Shown: positions 31,119-41,210 of the stretch, one piece after another
Layout of the letters: the number at the start of each line of letters is the position of its first letter
How positions within the stretch are numbered: the first letter of the stretch is position 1
Origin: Thauera sp. 2A1
GTDB taxonomy: Bacteria; Pseudomonadota; Gammaproteobacteria; Burkholderiales; Rhodocyclaceae
Length of the DNA stretch: 64,000 bases
Direction: 5' to 3'
Assembly: GCF_009469595.2 (NCBI RefSeq)
Contig: NZ_SSXV01000016.1
Span: forward strand, 53,958 to 117,957
Notes under the pieces: generated by a model
Databases searched by the model: none
Seen by the model: only the letters and a program-made list of their open reading frames with translations
Told to the model about the DNA's origin: nothing
Program-made: the position numbers and the translations under genes

Positions 31119-33629
31119 ATGAAGAAGATCAGGACTCGCATCATTCTTGCGTTCGGCTTTGCCGGCGCGGTGGCCGCGGCCTGCGCCGTGCTGCCATGGA
31201 AATCGTCCTGCGGCAGCGGCGCGGGAAACGTGAAGGACGAGGCGCTCTGCGTCGGCCGCAGCGCGGAAAGCTTTCCCGCCGCCGACGAGGACTACTTCGC
31301 CGACATGGACTACGGCCTGACCCGTGACCCCGGGGCCGTCGCCGATGCGCTGGCGCCCTACCTGCCGGGCATCGGCCCGGCCGACGCAAAGGCAGCGGCG
31401 GTCAGGGGCCGCAACAACTGGATCGTGTGGACGGGCGGCAACGACAGGCTGTGGGACGTGCTCGCGACGAAGAGCGTCGGCCTGCTGGATCTGCTCAAGA
31501 TCGTCTCCAACCACCCTTCCCTCGCCTACAGCCGCGACAACCGCTGGCAGTACCTCGGGCTGGTCAACGAGCCCTGCTTCGAGAAGGGCACCGGACCGCG
31601 GCAGGACCGCTTCGGCCTGTGGCTGGACGTGCGCAGTCCCGGTTGCGGCGCCGACCCCTTCGAGAACGAGCGGAAGTATCCGGGGGTCGCCATCGGCGCA
31701 CGCGGCAGCACGGTGCCGGTCGGCTCCTATTACGGCTACGCGACCGGCATCGTCGGCCTGCGCCTGTTCCCCAATCCGGACTTCGACGCGAAGGCCGCTG
31801 CACGCTGGGATCCGGTCCGCTACTACACCGACCCGAGCTACTACAACGACAAGAACCTGGTGCGCCCCTACCGCGTCGGCATGTCCTGCGGTTTCTGCCA
31901 TGTCGGCCCCAACCCCAGCAATCCGCCCAAGGATCCGGAGCATCCGCAGTGGGCCAACCTGAACTCCAACCCGGGCGCACAGTACTTCTGGGTGGACCGG
32001 ATCTTCGTGTGGGATGTGGACAAGAGCAGCTTCCCCTACCAGCTCTTCCACACCTCGCGCCCCGGCGCGCTGGACACGTCCTTCATCTCCACCGATTACA
32101 TCAACAACCCACGCACGATGAACGCGGTGTACAACCTGGGCGCACGCCTGCGCCTCGCGCGCCTGCTGGGCGAGGAAAAGCTCGCCGGCGGCGAACTCGA
32201 CAACGAGCACCTCAACAAGTACGTGCCGGCCGGTTCGCCCCTCGCCCGCTTCTACCAGGCGCCCGACACGGTGTGGACGCCACGGGTGCTGAAGGACGGT
32301 TCTGACTCGGTGGGTGCGCTGGGTGCCCTGAACCGCGTGTTCGTCAACATCGGCCTCTTCAGCGAGGAATGGCTCGAGCACATCCGGCCTTTCGTCGGCG
32401 GCTCGCCCTTCACGCCCTTCCCCATCGCCACAGCCAGCCGCAATTCCAGCTACTGGAAGGCGACCGAAGCACAGACGCCGGACGTGGCCCTGTTCTTCCT
32501 CGCCAGCGCGAAGCCGGATCTGCTCGGCAATGCCCCCGGCGGCCGCGGCTACCTCAGCACCGACCGCGCCAGGCTCGACCGCGGCAAGGTCGTCTTCGCC
32601 GAGCGCTGCGCGCGCTGCCATTCGAGCAAGCTGCCGGAGCGGACACCGAGTTTCTTCCCCGGTCACGGCTGCGTCGGCCCCGACTACCTGAAATGCTGGA
32701 ACGACTACTGGGCGTGGACCAAGACCGCCGAGTTCAAGCGCGAGATGACACGCATCGTGCGCGCGGACGATTTCCTGCACGAGAACTACCTGTCCACCGA
32801 GTTGCGGGTGCCGGTGACGCTGCTGGAGACCAACGCCTGTTCCTCCCTCGCCACCAACGCGCTGCGCGGCGACATCTGGGACAACTTCTCGTCGCAGTCG
32901 TACAAGCGCCTGCCCTCGGTGGGCGCCATCACCGTGCATCACCCGATCACCGGTGAGCCGCGGCAGTACGTGATGCCCGCTGGCGGGCGGGGTTACATCC
33001 GGCCGCCCTCGCTGGTCAGCGTGTGGTCCACCGCCCCCTTCCTGCTCAACAACACGCTCGGGGATTTCTACTGGTCGGGCTCGGTGGCCGACCGCATGAA
33101 GTCCTTCGACAGCGGCATCCAGCAGTTGCTGTGGCCGGAAAAGCGCAAGGGCGACCGCAGGTTCATGACCGCGTCAGGCAAGCTGGTGCCAGGCGTCATC
33201 GACGTGACGTCCGCGCAGACCTATCTGCGAGTGCCGAAAGGCTACCTGCCCGATTTCCTGCAGCCCCTGGTGAAACCGCTGGCCAGCCTGGGCTCGCCGC
33301 TGTTCGGCGAGGACGGCATCGAGATCGGCCCGCTGCCCACCGGCACCCCGATCAACCTGGTTTCCAACATGGACCTGGACCAGCATGCCAAGGCGCTGAA
33401 CGTGCTGCTGAAAGTGCGCGGCGACCTCAATGCCCTGCCCAGGGGCGCAAGCGACGAACAGGCGCGGGCCGCGTTCGCCAACCTGGTGGATCCGCTGCTG
33501 GACATCAGCAAGTGCCCGGACTTCGTGGTCAATCGCGGCCACTACTTCGGCACCGACTACTTCAGTGAAGAGCCCGGACTGACGAACGAGGACAAGTGGG
33601 CCCTGATCGAATTCCTGAAGACCATGTGA
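31119..33629 (+). CDS. Large di-heme c-type cytochrome, RoxA/peroxidase-like
   Basis: 836 residues with an N-terminal hydrophobic signal or anchor (about 6-26). Two haem-c motifs are visible: CGFCH at 257-261 and CARCH at 497-501. The large size and two-haem arrangement resemble RoxA/RoxB-type oxygenases and the wider di-haem peroxidase/MauG superfamily, but I cannot assign a reaction. GGGAGG precedes the ATG. Its stop overlaps the start of a GMC dehydrogenase, so the cytochrome is likely the periplasmic electron acceptor of that enzyme, or acts on its product. An oxygenase role on an unknown hydrophobic substrate is the alternative. Confidence 0.8.
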   Translation: MKKIRTRIILAFGFAGAVAAACAVLPWKSSCGSGAGNVKDEALCVGRSAESFPAADEDYFADMDYGLTRDPGAVADALAPYLPGIGPADAKAAAVRGRNNWIVWTGGNDRLWDVLATKSVGLLDLLKIVSNHPSLAYSRDNRWQYLGLVNEPCFEKGTGPRQDRFGLWLDVRSPGCGADPFENERKYPGVAIGARGSTVPVGSYYGYATGIVGLRLFPNPDFDAKAAARWDPVRYYTDPSYYNDKNLVRPYRVGMSCGFCHVGPNPSNPPKDPEHPQWANLNSNPGAQYFWVDRIFVWDVDKSSFPYQLFHTSRPGALDTSFISTDYINNPRTMNAVYNLGARLRLARLLGEEKLAGGELDNEHLNKYVPAGSPLARFYQAPDTVWTPRVLKDGSDSVGALGALNRVFVNIGLFSEEWLEHIRPFVGGSPFTPFPIATASRNSSYWKATEAQTPDVALFFLASAKPDLLGNAPGGRGYLSTDRARLDRGKVVFAERCARCHSSKLPERTPSFFPGHGCVGPDYLKCWNDYWAWTKTAEFKREMTRIVRADDFLHENYLSTELRVPVTLLETNACSSLATNALRGDIWDNFSSQSYKRLPSVGAITVHHPITGEPRQYVMPAGGRGYIRPPSLVSVWSTAPFLLNNTLGDFYWSGSVADRMKSFDSGIQQLLWPEKRKGDRRFMTASGKLVPGVIDVTSAQTYLRVPKGYLPDFLQPLVKPLASLGSPLFGEDGIEIGPLPTGTPINLVSNMDLDQHAKALNVLLKVRGDLNALPRGASDEQARAAFANLVDPLLDISKCPDFVVNRGHYFGTDYFSEEPGLTNEDKWALIEFLKTM

Positions 33630-35632
33630 ATCCAGCGCCGCCGGTCGATCCGCGCCATCGCCCGCCACGCCGCCGCTTCCTGGCGGTGTGCGCGACGGCA
33701 CTGTCGGCTTTCGCGGGCCTGCTGGCCGGCTGCGCCTCGTGGTTCCGTGCCGCGCTGCCGCCGCCCGAACCGCTCGCCTGTCCGCCTGCCGGCGACGACG
33801 ACGCCTTCGACTACATCGTGGTCGGTTCGGGCGCCGGAGGCGGCCCGCTGGCGGCGAACCTGGCTCGCGCCGGTTTCCGCGTCCTGCTGCTGGAAGCCGG
33901 CGGCGACGAGGAACCCTACGATTACCAGGTGCCGGCCTTCCATGCCCGTGCGTCGGAAGACCCCCGCTTCGCCTGGAATTTCTACGTGCGCCACTACGCC
34001 GACGAGGCGAGGCAGCGCCGGGACGACAAGTACCGCCCGGAACACGGCGGCGTGCTGTATCCGCGCGCCGCGACGCTGGGCGGCTGCACCGCCCACAACG
34101 CCATGATCCTGATCTATCCGCAGAACAGCGACTGGGACGGCATTGCCGCACTCACCGGCGACGCTTCGTGGCACAGCGACAACATGCGGCGCTACTTCGA
34201 ACGCCTCGAGCGCTGCGAATATGCCGACCCGCAAGATCCCGCCGCCCGTCATGGCTTTCGCGGCTGGCTGACCACCAACGTCGCCGACCCGCTGCTGGTG
34301 GTGGGCGATCTCTTCGTGAAACGCCTGGTGCTCGGGGCGCTGCGGGAATCCCGGCGGCGTCTGAGCAATCCGCTCCTGCGTGCCGTCAGGAAGCTGCGCA
34401 GCAACTTCGATCCTAACGACTGGCGCCTGCTGAAGGATGACGTCGTCGGCGTCTGCATGACGCCCATGACCACCCACGAAGGCCGCCGTGTCGGCAGCCG
34501 CGAGTACGTCCGTCGCGTGATGCAGGCCTGCCCCGGCAAGCTGGTCGTGCGCCAGCACACCCTGGTGACCCGCATCCTGCTCGACGAGGATCGCCGTGCC
34601 ACCGGTGTGGAATGCCTTGCAGGCGCGCATCTGTACCGCGCCGACCCCAACGCCGCGCCTGCTGCGGCGGGCGAGCGGCTGGCGCTGGGCGCGCGGCGCG
34701 AAGTCATCCTGTGCGCAGGCGCCTTCAACACGCCGCAACTGCTCATGCTCTCCGGCATCGGTCCGCGTGACGAGCTCGCGCGCCATGGCATCCCGGTAAA
34801 GGTGGACCTTCCCGGCGTGGGCGAGAACCTGCAGGACCGCTACGAAGTCTCGGTGGTGAGCCGCATGCGCGGCGATTTCTCGCTGGTGAAGGGGATGAAG
34901 TTCCGCCCGCCCGAAGCGGGCGAGGAACCCGACCCCCAGTTCAAGGAATGGCTGCAGGGCAAGGGCCCCTACACCACCAATGGCGCGGTGATCGCCATGC
35001 TCAAGCGTTCCACCGAGGACAAGCCGGTGCCCGACCTCTTCCTGTTCGGCCTGCTCGGCTACTTCAACGGCTACTACCCCGGCTACTCGCGCAACATTGC
35101 CCGCGGCGAGGACCACTTCACCTGGGCCGTGCTCAAGGCCCACACCCACAATCGCGCCGGACGGGTCAGGCTGCGCTCGGCCGATCCGCGGGATGTGCCG
35201 GACATCGACTTCCGCTACTTCGACGAGGGCACGCCCGGCGGCGACGATCTCGAGGCCGTCGTCGACGGGGTGGAAACGGTGCGGCGCATGGCGGACGAAG
35301 CCGGCGACGTGGTCGGCGAGGAGCTCTATCCCGGTCGCCATGTGACCGGCAAGGACGCCCTGCGCCAGTTCATCCGCGACAACGCGTGGGGCCACCACGC
35401 CTCTTGCTCTTGCCGCATGGGCCCGCCAGACGACCCGATGGCCGTGGTGGACAGCCGCTTTCGCGTGTTAAGGTGCCGGGCCCTGCGCGTGGTGGACGCC
35501 TCGATCTTTCCCCGCATCCCCGGCTTCTTCATCGTTTCCGCCGTCTACATGGCGAGCGAGAAGGCCGCGGACGTCATCATCGAGGACGCCGGCATCCTGC
35601 CGGACAGCTTGCGCGCTCACTCTGCAACCTGA
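33626..35632 (+). CDS. GMC-family FAD oxidoreductase, predicted Tat-exported lipoprotein
   Basis: 668 residues from a GTG that overlaps the cytochrome stop (GTGA). The N-terminus carries PRRRFL (14-19), a Tat-like twin-arginine motif, followed by a hydrophobic stretch and the lipobox LLAGC with Cys36. The FAD-binding Rossmann motif is DYIVVGSGAGGGPLAANLAR. Later GMC signatures are ATLGGCTAHNAM and GAFNTPQLLMLSGIGP, and C-terminal HHASCSCRMGPPDDPMAVVD supplies the catalytic His region. GMC enzymes oxidise alcohols or sugars; periplasmic ones pass electrons to cytochromes. An ATG at 33596 would add ten residues, still upstream of the Tat motif. Substrate unknown. Confidence 0.85.
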   Translation: MNPAPPVDPRHRPPRRRFLAVCATALSAFAGLLAGCASWFRAALPPPEPLACPPAGDDDAFDYIVVGSGAGGGPLAANLARAGFRVLLLEAGGDEEPYDYQVPAFHARASEDPRFAWNFYVRHYADEARQRRDDKYRPEHGGVLYPRAATLGGCTAHNAMILIYPQNSDWDGIAALTGDASWHSDNMRRYFERLERCEYADPQDPAARHGFRGWLTTNVADPLLVVGDLFVKRLVLGALRESRRRLSNPLLRAVRKLRSNFDPNDWRLLKDDVVGVCMTPMTTHEGRRVGSREYVRRVMQACPGKLVVRQHTLVTRILLDEDRRATGVECLAGAHLYRADPNAAPAAAGERLALGARREVILCAGAFNTPQLLMLSGIGPRDELARHGIPVKVDLPGVGENLQDRYEVSVVSRMRGDFSLVKGMKFRPPEAGEEPDPQFKEWLQGKGPYTTNGAVIAMLKRSTEDKPVPDLFLFGLLGYFNGYYPGYSRNIARGEDHFTWAVLKAHTHNRAGRVRLRSADPRDVPDIDFRYFDEGTPGGDDLEAVVDGVETVRRMADEAGDVVGEELYPGRHVTGKDALRQFIRDNAWGHHASCSCRMGPPDDPMAVVDSRFRVLRCRALRVVDASIFPRIPGFFIVSAVYMASEKAADVIIEDAGILPDSLRAHSAT

Positions 35633-35643
35633 ACCGGATCCGG

Positions 35644-36567
35644 ATGGACCTGAAGCATTTCGACCTGAACCTGCTGGTCGTTTTCGACCTGTTGCTGAAG
35701 GAGAAGAAGGTCTCGGCCGTCGCCGACCAGCTCGGCCTCGGCCAGCCGGCCGTCAGCCGGTCATTGAAGCGGTTGCGCACCCTGCTTGGCGACGAACTCT
35801 TCCATCGCACCTCCACCGGGATGGAACCCACCGCCTACGCGCGCCAGCTTGCCGCTCCGATTTCCGCCGCGCTGGCTGCGCTGGGCGACGCGATCAGCCG
35901 CAGCGCGTCGTTCGACCCGGCCAAGAGCCACAGGACCTTCACGCTGAGGATGTCCGACATCGGCGAGATCTACATCCTGCCGCGGCTGCTGGGCGTGCTG
36001 GCGACCGAAGCGCCGGGCGTCGGCATTACCGTGGTGCGCGACCACGGCGATGCCTTGAAGGCGGGCATGGAAGCGGGCCGCATCGATCTTGCCGTGGGGC
36101 TCATCGATACGCTGGAAGCCGGATTCTTCCGCCGCCAGATCTACAAGCAGGGCTATGTGTGCGTCTTCCGGCCGGGTCATCGGCTGGCGGGACGGGCAAT
36201 GAGCCTGGACGACTTCCTCTCGGCAGAACATGCGGTCGTCACCGGCGACGGCAGCGGCCACGCGCGCATCGACGACCTGATCGAGAAGCAGGGCATCCAG
36301 CGCAATGTAAGACTGCGCGTTCCGAACTATGCGAGCCTGGAACGCCTGCTGAACGGCTCGGACCTGATCGCCACCGTGCCCGAGGCGCTGGTGCAACCCA
36401 ACATCTCGCCCCTGTCGCTGGCCCACTCGCGCCATCCGGTGCCGCTGCCCAGGCTGTCCATCGACGAGTTCTGGCACGCGCGCTTCCACCGCGACCCCGG
36501 CAACCAGTGGCTGCGCGAATTGATCGCGGTGCGCTGCGCGCTGCCGCCGGTCGTCGCGGCCACCTGA
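35644..36567 (+). CDS. LysR-family transcriptional regulator
   Basis: 307 residues. The N-terminal helix-turn-helix reads DLNLLVVFDLLLKEKKVSAV followed by LGLGQPAVSRSLKRLRTLLG, NodD/LeuO-like in style. The substrate-binding domain (about 90-300) follows. It begins 11 bp after the GMC dehydrogenase stop and precedes an MFS gene on the same strand. It therefore probably regulates the cytochrome-dehydrogenase-transporter cluster or responds to its substrate. No operator was identified. Assignment to LysR is firm; the effector is unknown. Confidence 0.92.
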   Translation: MDLKHFDLNLLVVFDLLLKEKKVSAVADQLGLGQPAVSRSLKRLRTLLGDELFHRTSTGMEPTAYARQLAAPISAALAALGDAISRSASFDPAKSHRTFTLRMSDIGEIYILPRLLGVLATEAPGVGITVVRDHGDALKAGMEAGRIDLAVGLIDTLEAGFFRRQIYKQGYVCVFRPGHRLAGRAMSLDDFLSAEHAVVTGDGSGHARIDDLIEKQGIQRNVRLRVPNYASLERLLNGSDLIATVPEALVQPNISPLSLAHSRHPVPLPRLSIDEFWHARFHRDPGNQWLRELIAVRCALPPVVAAT

Positions 36568-36579
36568 ACCTTCCGTCCC

Positions 36580-37833
36580 ATGAAATCCGGTTCGCTGCGC
36601 CTCGCGTGGCGCGAGAATCTGAATCCCATGACTTCCATGCGTATGATCCGCCTGCAGCCCGCCCTCATCGTCATCCTCTCCGGCGTGGTCGCGGCCATGC
36701 ACATCGGCAAGATCCCGCCCGCCATCCCGGTGCTGCGCGAAGCGCTCGGCATGTCGCTGGTCGAAGCGGGATTCCTGCTGTCGATGGTGCAGATGGCCGG
36801 CATGCTGATCGGCGTGCTTGCTGGCCTCGCCGCCGATTCGATCGGCGTGCGCCGCAGCATCATCATCGGCCACACCGTGCTGGCGGCGACCGGCGTGGCC
36901 GCCATGTGGGCCCAGCGCCCGTTCGACCTGCTTGCGCTGCGCGGGCTGGAAGGCCTGGGCTTCCTGCTGACGGTGTTGCCCGCCCCCGCCCTCATCCGGC
37001 AGCTCGTGCCCCCCGCCCGCCTCGCGCTTTACCTGGGCCTGTGGGGCACCTACATGGGGACCGGCGCGGCGCTGACCCTGCTCGGCGGCCCGGTGCTGAT
37101 GGAAGCCTTCGGCTGGACGCGCTTGTGGGGCCTGCTCGGCATTCTTTCGGCAACGGCCGCGCTCGCGGTCATGTTCCTCGTGCCGTGCGTGCAGCAGGCA
37201 TCGCCCGCGCCCGCCGCAGCTCCCGCCAGCGCCGAGCCATGGTGGGAGCGCCTGCGCATGACGCTCACCAGCGCCGGGCCGTGGCGCATCGCCGTCACCT
37301 TCGCCATGTATTCCAGCCAGTGGCTGGCGGTGATCGGCTTTCTGCCCTCGGTGTATGCCCAGGCCGGCATCTCCGGCAAGACGGCCGGCGCGCTGACGGC
37401 GCTGGCCTGCCTCATCAACGTGTGCGGCAGCGTCGCGGCGGGACGCCTGCTGCATCGCGGCACCTGCGCGCGCCACCTGCTCTACGTCGGCTTCATCAAC
37501 ATGGCGCTCACCGCCTTCCTCGCCTTCAGCCCGCTCACCGCCGACGCGCCGGTGCTGCGCTATGTGGCGGCCCTGCTGTTCTCCGCGGTGGGCGGACTCA
37601 TTCCGGGCACGCTGTTCTCGCTGGTCGTGCATGTCGCGCCGAACGCACGCACCGTGTCGACCACGGTGGGCTGGATGCAGCAGTGCTCGTCCTTCGGCCA
37701 GTTCCTCGGCCCACCCTTCGTCGCCTGGATCGCCGGCCTGTACGGCGGGTGGCATCTGACCTGGGTGATCACCGGCGTCGCCTCGGTGATCGGCCTGCTG
37801 CTCGCCCGGGGCGTCAGGTTCGACCGGCCGTGA
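36580..37833 (+). CDS. Major facilitator superfamily transporter (CynX/NimT-like)
   Basis: 417 residues with about 12 predicted membrane helices. The loop between helices 2 and 3 has the MFS pattern GLAADSIGVRRSIIIG. The segment RLALYLGLWGTYMGTGAALT resembles CynX/NimT-type carriers. Two upstream in-frame ATGs are possible; the start at 36580 is kept but 36628 (MTSMRMIRLQ) is equally likely because neither has a clear ribosome binding site. It lies 12 bp after the LysR stop, probably cotranscribed with it. Substrate is unknown; import or export of the dehydrogenase substrate or product is the contextual guess. Confidence 0.88.
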   Translation: MKSGSLRLAWRENLNPMTSMRMIRLQPALIVILSGVVAAMHIGKIPPAIPVLREALGMSLVEAGFLLSMVQMAGMLIGVLAGLAADSIGVRRSIIIGHTVLAATGVAAMWAQRPFDLLALRGLEGLGFLLTVLPAPALIRQLVPPARLALYLGLWGTYMGTGAALTLLGGPVLMEAFGWTRLWGLLGILSATAALAVMFLVPCVQQASPAPAAAPASAEPWWERLRMTLTSAGPWRIAVTFAMYSSQWLAVIGFLPSVYAQAGISGKTAGALTALACLINVCGSVAAGRLLHRGTCARHLLYVGFINMALTAFLAFSPLTADAPVLRYVAALLFSAVGGLIPGTLFSLVVHVAPNARTVSTTVGWMQQCSSFGQFLGPPFVAWIAGLYGGWHLTWVITGVASVIGLLLARGVRFDRP

Positions 37834-37881
37834 GGCGGGCGAAGGCGCAGCGGTCCTGCCCCTTCCCCACCCTCGCCGCAC

Positions 37882-39528
37882 TCAGGACGCGGCGCGCGCC
37901 GCCGTGATCAGCCCCAGCGTCGAGCCGTCATGCTCGCCCGCTGGCCCGCCCGCCAGTTCGGCGGCGATGCGGGTCGCGATCTGCTTGCCCAGCTCCACGC
38001 CCCACTGGTCGAAGGCGTTGACGCCCCAGATCACGCTCTGCACGAACACCTTGTGCTCGTACAGCGCGACCAGGGCGCCCAACGAGCGCGGCGACAGGTC
38101 CGGCAGCAGCAGCGTGTTGCTCGGGCGGTTGCCCGGAAACACGCGGTGCGGCACCAGCGCTTCGAGCGCCTCGCCGGCGAGCCCGGCGGATGACAGCTCG
38201 GCACGCACCTCGGCGGCCGACTTGCCCACCATCAGCGCCTTGCTCTGCGCGATGCAGTTGGCCAGCAGCAGGCGGTGGTGGTCCGCCAGCCCGTGGCTGG
38301 CCTTCAAGGCGGCGATGAAATCGACCGGGATCAGGTCGGTGCCCTGGTGCAGCAACTGGAAGAAGGCGTGCTGGCCGTTGGTGCCGGGTTCGCCCCAGAT
38401 CACCGGGCAGGTGGGCGTGTCCACCGGCTGGCCGTGGCGCGTGACCGACTTGCCATTGCTCTCCATCTCGAGCTGCTGCAGGTAGGCCGGCAGGCGCGCG
38501 AGCGCCTGCGCATAAGGCGCGATCGACACACTGGCCGAGCCGAAGAAGCCGCGGTACCACACGCCCAGCAGGCCGAGGATCACCGGCATGTTGCGTTCGA
38601 GCGGCGCCTCGACGAAATGGCGGTCCATCGCGTGCGCGCCGTCGAGCATGGCCTCGAATCCGTCGCGTCCCACGAAGAGCGCGATCGGCAGGCCCACCGC
38701 CGACCACATCGAGTAGCGCCCGCCCACCCAGTCCCAGAAGCCGAACATGTTGGCCGTATCGATGCCGAAGGCGGCCACGCGTTCCGCATTCGTCGACACC
38801 GCGACGAAATGCTTGGCCACGTCCGCCTCGCCGGCGCCGCCGGCGAGGAACCAGCGCCGCGCGCTGGTGGCGTTGGTCATCGTCTCGATGGTGGTGAAGG
38901 TCTTGGAGGCGACGATGAACAACGTGCTGGCGGGCTTGACCTTGCCCAGCACGGCGGCCAGGTGGTCGCCGTCGATGTTCGACACGAAGTGCATGGTGAG
39001 GCGCGGATGGCCACAGGCGGCCAGCGCCTGGCAGGCCATCGCCGGGCCGAGGTCCGAACCGCCGATGCCGATGTTGACGATGTCGGTGATCGCCTCGCCG
39101 GTGTGGCCGCGCCAACGCCCGTCGCGCACCGCCTCGGCGAAGTCGCCCATGCGCTGCAGCACCTCGCGCACCGCGGGCATCACGTCGCTGCCATTCACTT
39201 CGACCGGCGCGCCGCTGCGGTTGCGCAGCGCCACGTGCAGCACCGCGCGGTCCTCGGTGTTGTTGATACGCTCGCCGCCGAACATCGCCGCCCGCGCCGC
39301 CTCCACGCCGCGTTCGCGCGCGAGTCCGGTCAGCAACGCCAGCCCGCGCTCGTCGATGCGGTTCTTGGAGTAGTCGAGGAAGAGGCCGGCGCCACGCACC
39401 GAGAAGCGCTCGAAGCGCGCCGGATCGGCGGCGAAAAGGCTGCTCATCGGGCGGTCGCCGGTTTCCTCGCGATGCGCGGCCAGCGCGCGCCAGGCGGTGG
39501 TTTGGGTGAGCGGGACGGATGGATTCAT
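37882..39528 (-). CDS. pgi: Glucose-6-phosphate isomerase
   Basis: 548 residues, normal length. It interconverts glucose-6-phosphate and fructose-6-phosphate. Signatures seen: [18 protein letters not shown] near residue 150, [35 protein letters not shown] (with the catalytic region) and [16 protein letters not shown] near the C-terminus. It follows hexR with only one base between the TGA and its ATG, so it is the last gene of the zwf-pgl-hexR-pgi operon. In this cell it would feed fructose-derived fructose-6-phosphate into the Entner-Doudoroff route. Confidence 0.97.
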   Translation of the reverse strand: MNPSVPLTQTTAWRALAAHREETGDRPMSSLFAADPARFERFSVRGAGLFLDYSKNRIDERGLALLTGLARERGVEAARAAMFGGERINNTEDRAVLHVALRNRSGAPVEVNGSDVMPAVREVLQRMGDFAEAVRDGRWRGHTGEAITDIVNIGIGGSDLGPAMACQALAACGHPRLTMHFVSNIDGDHLAAVLGKVKPASTLFIVASKTFTTIETMTNATSARRWFLAGGAGEADVAKHFVAVSTNAERVAAFGIDTANMFGFWDWVGGRYSMWSAVGLPIALFVGRDGFEAMLDGAHAMDRHFVEAPLERNMPVILGLLGVWYRGFFGSASVSIAPYAQALARLPAYLQQLEMESNGKSVTRHGQPVDTPTCPVIWGEPGTNGQHAFFQLLHQGTDLIPVDFIAALKASHGLADHHRLLLANCIAQSKALMVGKSAAEVRAELSSAGLAGEALEALVPHRVFPGNRPSNTLLLPDLSPRSLGALVALYEHKVFVQSVIWGVNAFDQWGVELGKQIATRIAAELAGGPAGEHDGSTLGLITAARAAS

Positions 39529-39529
39529 G

Positions 39530-40450
39530 TCATTCCTCGAAGCCGCGGATGCGCTTGTCGCGCAGGGTCTGTTTGGTGCGCTCCAGGCGCTTGATCAGTT
39601 CGGGGCCGCTCGCCAGCGCCACGCTCACCGACAACACGTCGATCAGCGCGAGATGGACGATGCGCGAAGTCATCGGCGCATACACGTCCGGATCCTCGTG
39701 CACATCGGCCGCCAGCAGCACGGTGGAGACGCGCGCCAGCGGCGACGCGGTGGCGGTGATCGCGATCACCTCGGCGCCGGCGTCGCGCGCCAGCTCGCAG
39801 GCGCGGATCAGCTCGGGAGTGCGTCCGCTGGCGGAAATCGCCACCACCACGTCGCCCGGCTCCAGCAAGGTCGCCGCCATGCCCTGGGTGTGCGGATCGC
39901 TGTAGGCGACCGCCGGGATGCCGAAGCGGAAGAACTTGTGCTGCGCGTCGCTGGCGACGATGCCGGAGTTGCCGACGCCATAGAATTCCATGCGCCCCGC
40001 CCGCGTGATGACCTCCACCGCCCGCCCCAGCCGCGCCGGATCGAGCTGGTTGCGAACGTTCATCAGCGCGGCGATGCTGCGGTTGAACACCTTGGGCGCG
40101 ACTTCCTCCAGCGAGTCGTCCGGCCCCACGTCGCCATGCACGTAGGGCACGCCGCTGGCGAGGCTCTGCGCCAGGCGCAGCTTGAAGTCCTTGAAGCCGG
40201 GGAAGCCCACCGCGCCGACGAAGCGCGCCACCGTCGGCTGGCTCACGCCCACCCGGTAGGCCAGTTCCGCGATCGAGATGTTGAGGACTTCGTTCGGCTT
40301 CGCGAGCACGAACTCGCCCACCGCGCGCTCCGACTTGCGCAGCTCGGGCAGGCTGGCGCGGATGCGGGCCAGCAAGGGGTTGGCCTCGGCGGCGTCGGCA
40401 CCGGCGGCCGGCGCTGCTGCGACGATGTGATCTTCCATACCTGTTGTCAT
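39530..40450 (-). CDS. hexR: HexR-type transcriptional regulator (RpiR family)
   Basis: 306 residues: N-terminal RpiR helix-turn-helix ([20 protein letters not shown] onward, with [20 protein letters not shown]) and a C-terminal SIS sugar-isomerase domain ([40 protein letters not shown]). HexR proteins repress Entner-Doudoroff genes and are released by 2-keto-3-deoxy-6-phosphogluconate. The start at 40450 is chosen for its GAGGAAA site; ATGs at 40468 and 40438 are alternatives. It sits between pgl and pgi and very probably binds the TGTAG-N5-CTACA sites at 9764, 42757 and 42984, including the promoter of its own operon. Confidence 0.92.
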   Translation of the reverse strand: MTTGMEDHIVAAAPAAGADAAEANPLLARIRASLPELRKSERAVGEFVLAKPNEVLNISIAELAYRVGVSQPTVARFVGAVGFPGFKDFKLRLAQSLASGVPYVHGDVGPDDSLEEVAPKVFNRSIAALMNVRNQLDPARLGRAVEVITRAGRMEFYGVGNSGIVASDAQHKFFRFGIPAVAYSDPHTQGMAATLLEPGDVVVAISASGRTPELIRACELARDAGAEVIAITATASPLARVSTVLLAADVHEDPDVYAPMTSRIVHLALIDVLSVSVALASGPELIKRLERTKQTLRDKRIRGFEE

Positions 40451-40469
40451 TTCGCTTTCCTCGACCATG

Positions 40470-41210
40470 CTACTCAGTCGGGCTGAAGAATACCCGCAAA
40501 GGGGCCGCCGTCTGGCGCAGCAGCGCTGCGATCGGCAAGGCCCGCTCGTCCGTGTTGTGCAAAGCGGCGCGCTCGAGCACCGCGCGCTTGCGCTCGCCGG
40601 TGATCTGCAGCACGAGATTGCGCGCATTTTGCAGCGCCGCAAGGGTCAGTGTGATGCGCGCGTGCGCCGCCGACGCCGGATGGGTCGCTGCCACAGTCGG
40701 CGCACCGGGCGCGAGCAGCGTGGCGAGCTCGTCGCCCCCCGGGAAGAGCGAAGCGAAATGTCCATCCTCGCCCATGCCCAGCACCACCGCGTCGAACGGA
40801 CGGCGCAGACTGCGAAGGCGCAGCTCGCAGGCTGCCAGGCCCTCTTCCGGGCCAGGCTCGCCGCCGTACAGCGGCACGAAGTTGGCGCCCGCGGCGGCGC
40901 CCTGCAGCAGGTTCTCCCTGACCAGGCGCGTGTTGCTGTCGGCGTGGTCGGCCGGTACCCAGCGCTCGTCGACCAGCGACACCGACACGCGCGACCAGTC
41001 GAGCCTGCGCTGCGACAGCGCGCGCAGGAAGGGAACCGGGCTGCGACCGCCCGACACCAGCAGGCTGGCGTCGCCACGCTGCCACAGGCCGAGACGCAAC
41101 ATCGCGGCGACAGAATCGGCGACCGCCGAGGCCATCGATCGCCCGTCGTCGAACACGCTTTGCTCGACATGCGACGGCAGATGGAGATCGAGCGTCGTCG
41201 CCATCATCAT
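40470..41210 (-). CDS. pgl: 6-phosphogluconolactonase
   Basis: 246 residues of the SOL/DevB-type lactonase family. It hydrolyses 6-phosphogluconolactone, the Zwf product, to 6-phosphogluconate. Signatures are [55 protein letters not shown], the last two being the family's conserved active-site segments. Its ATG triplet run overlaps the zwf stop by 3 bp (ATGATGATG), so the two are coupled. The exact first ATG of the three is uncertain. Confidence 0.94.
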   Translation of the reverse strand: MMMATTLDLHLPSHVEQSVFDDGRSMASAVADSVAAMLRLGLWQRGDASLLVSGGRSPVPFLRALSQRRLDWSRVSVSLVDERWVPADHADSNTRLVRENLLQGAAAGANFVPLYGGEPGPEEGLAACELRLRSLRRPFDAVVLGMGEDGHFASLFPGGDELATLLAPGAPTVAATHPASAAHARITLTLAALQNARNLVLQITGERKRAVLERAALHNTDERALPIAALLRQTAAPLRVFFSPTE

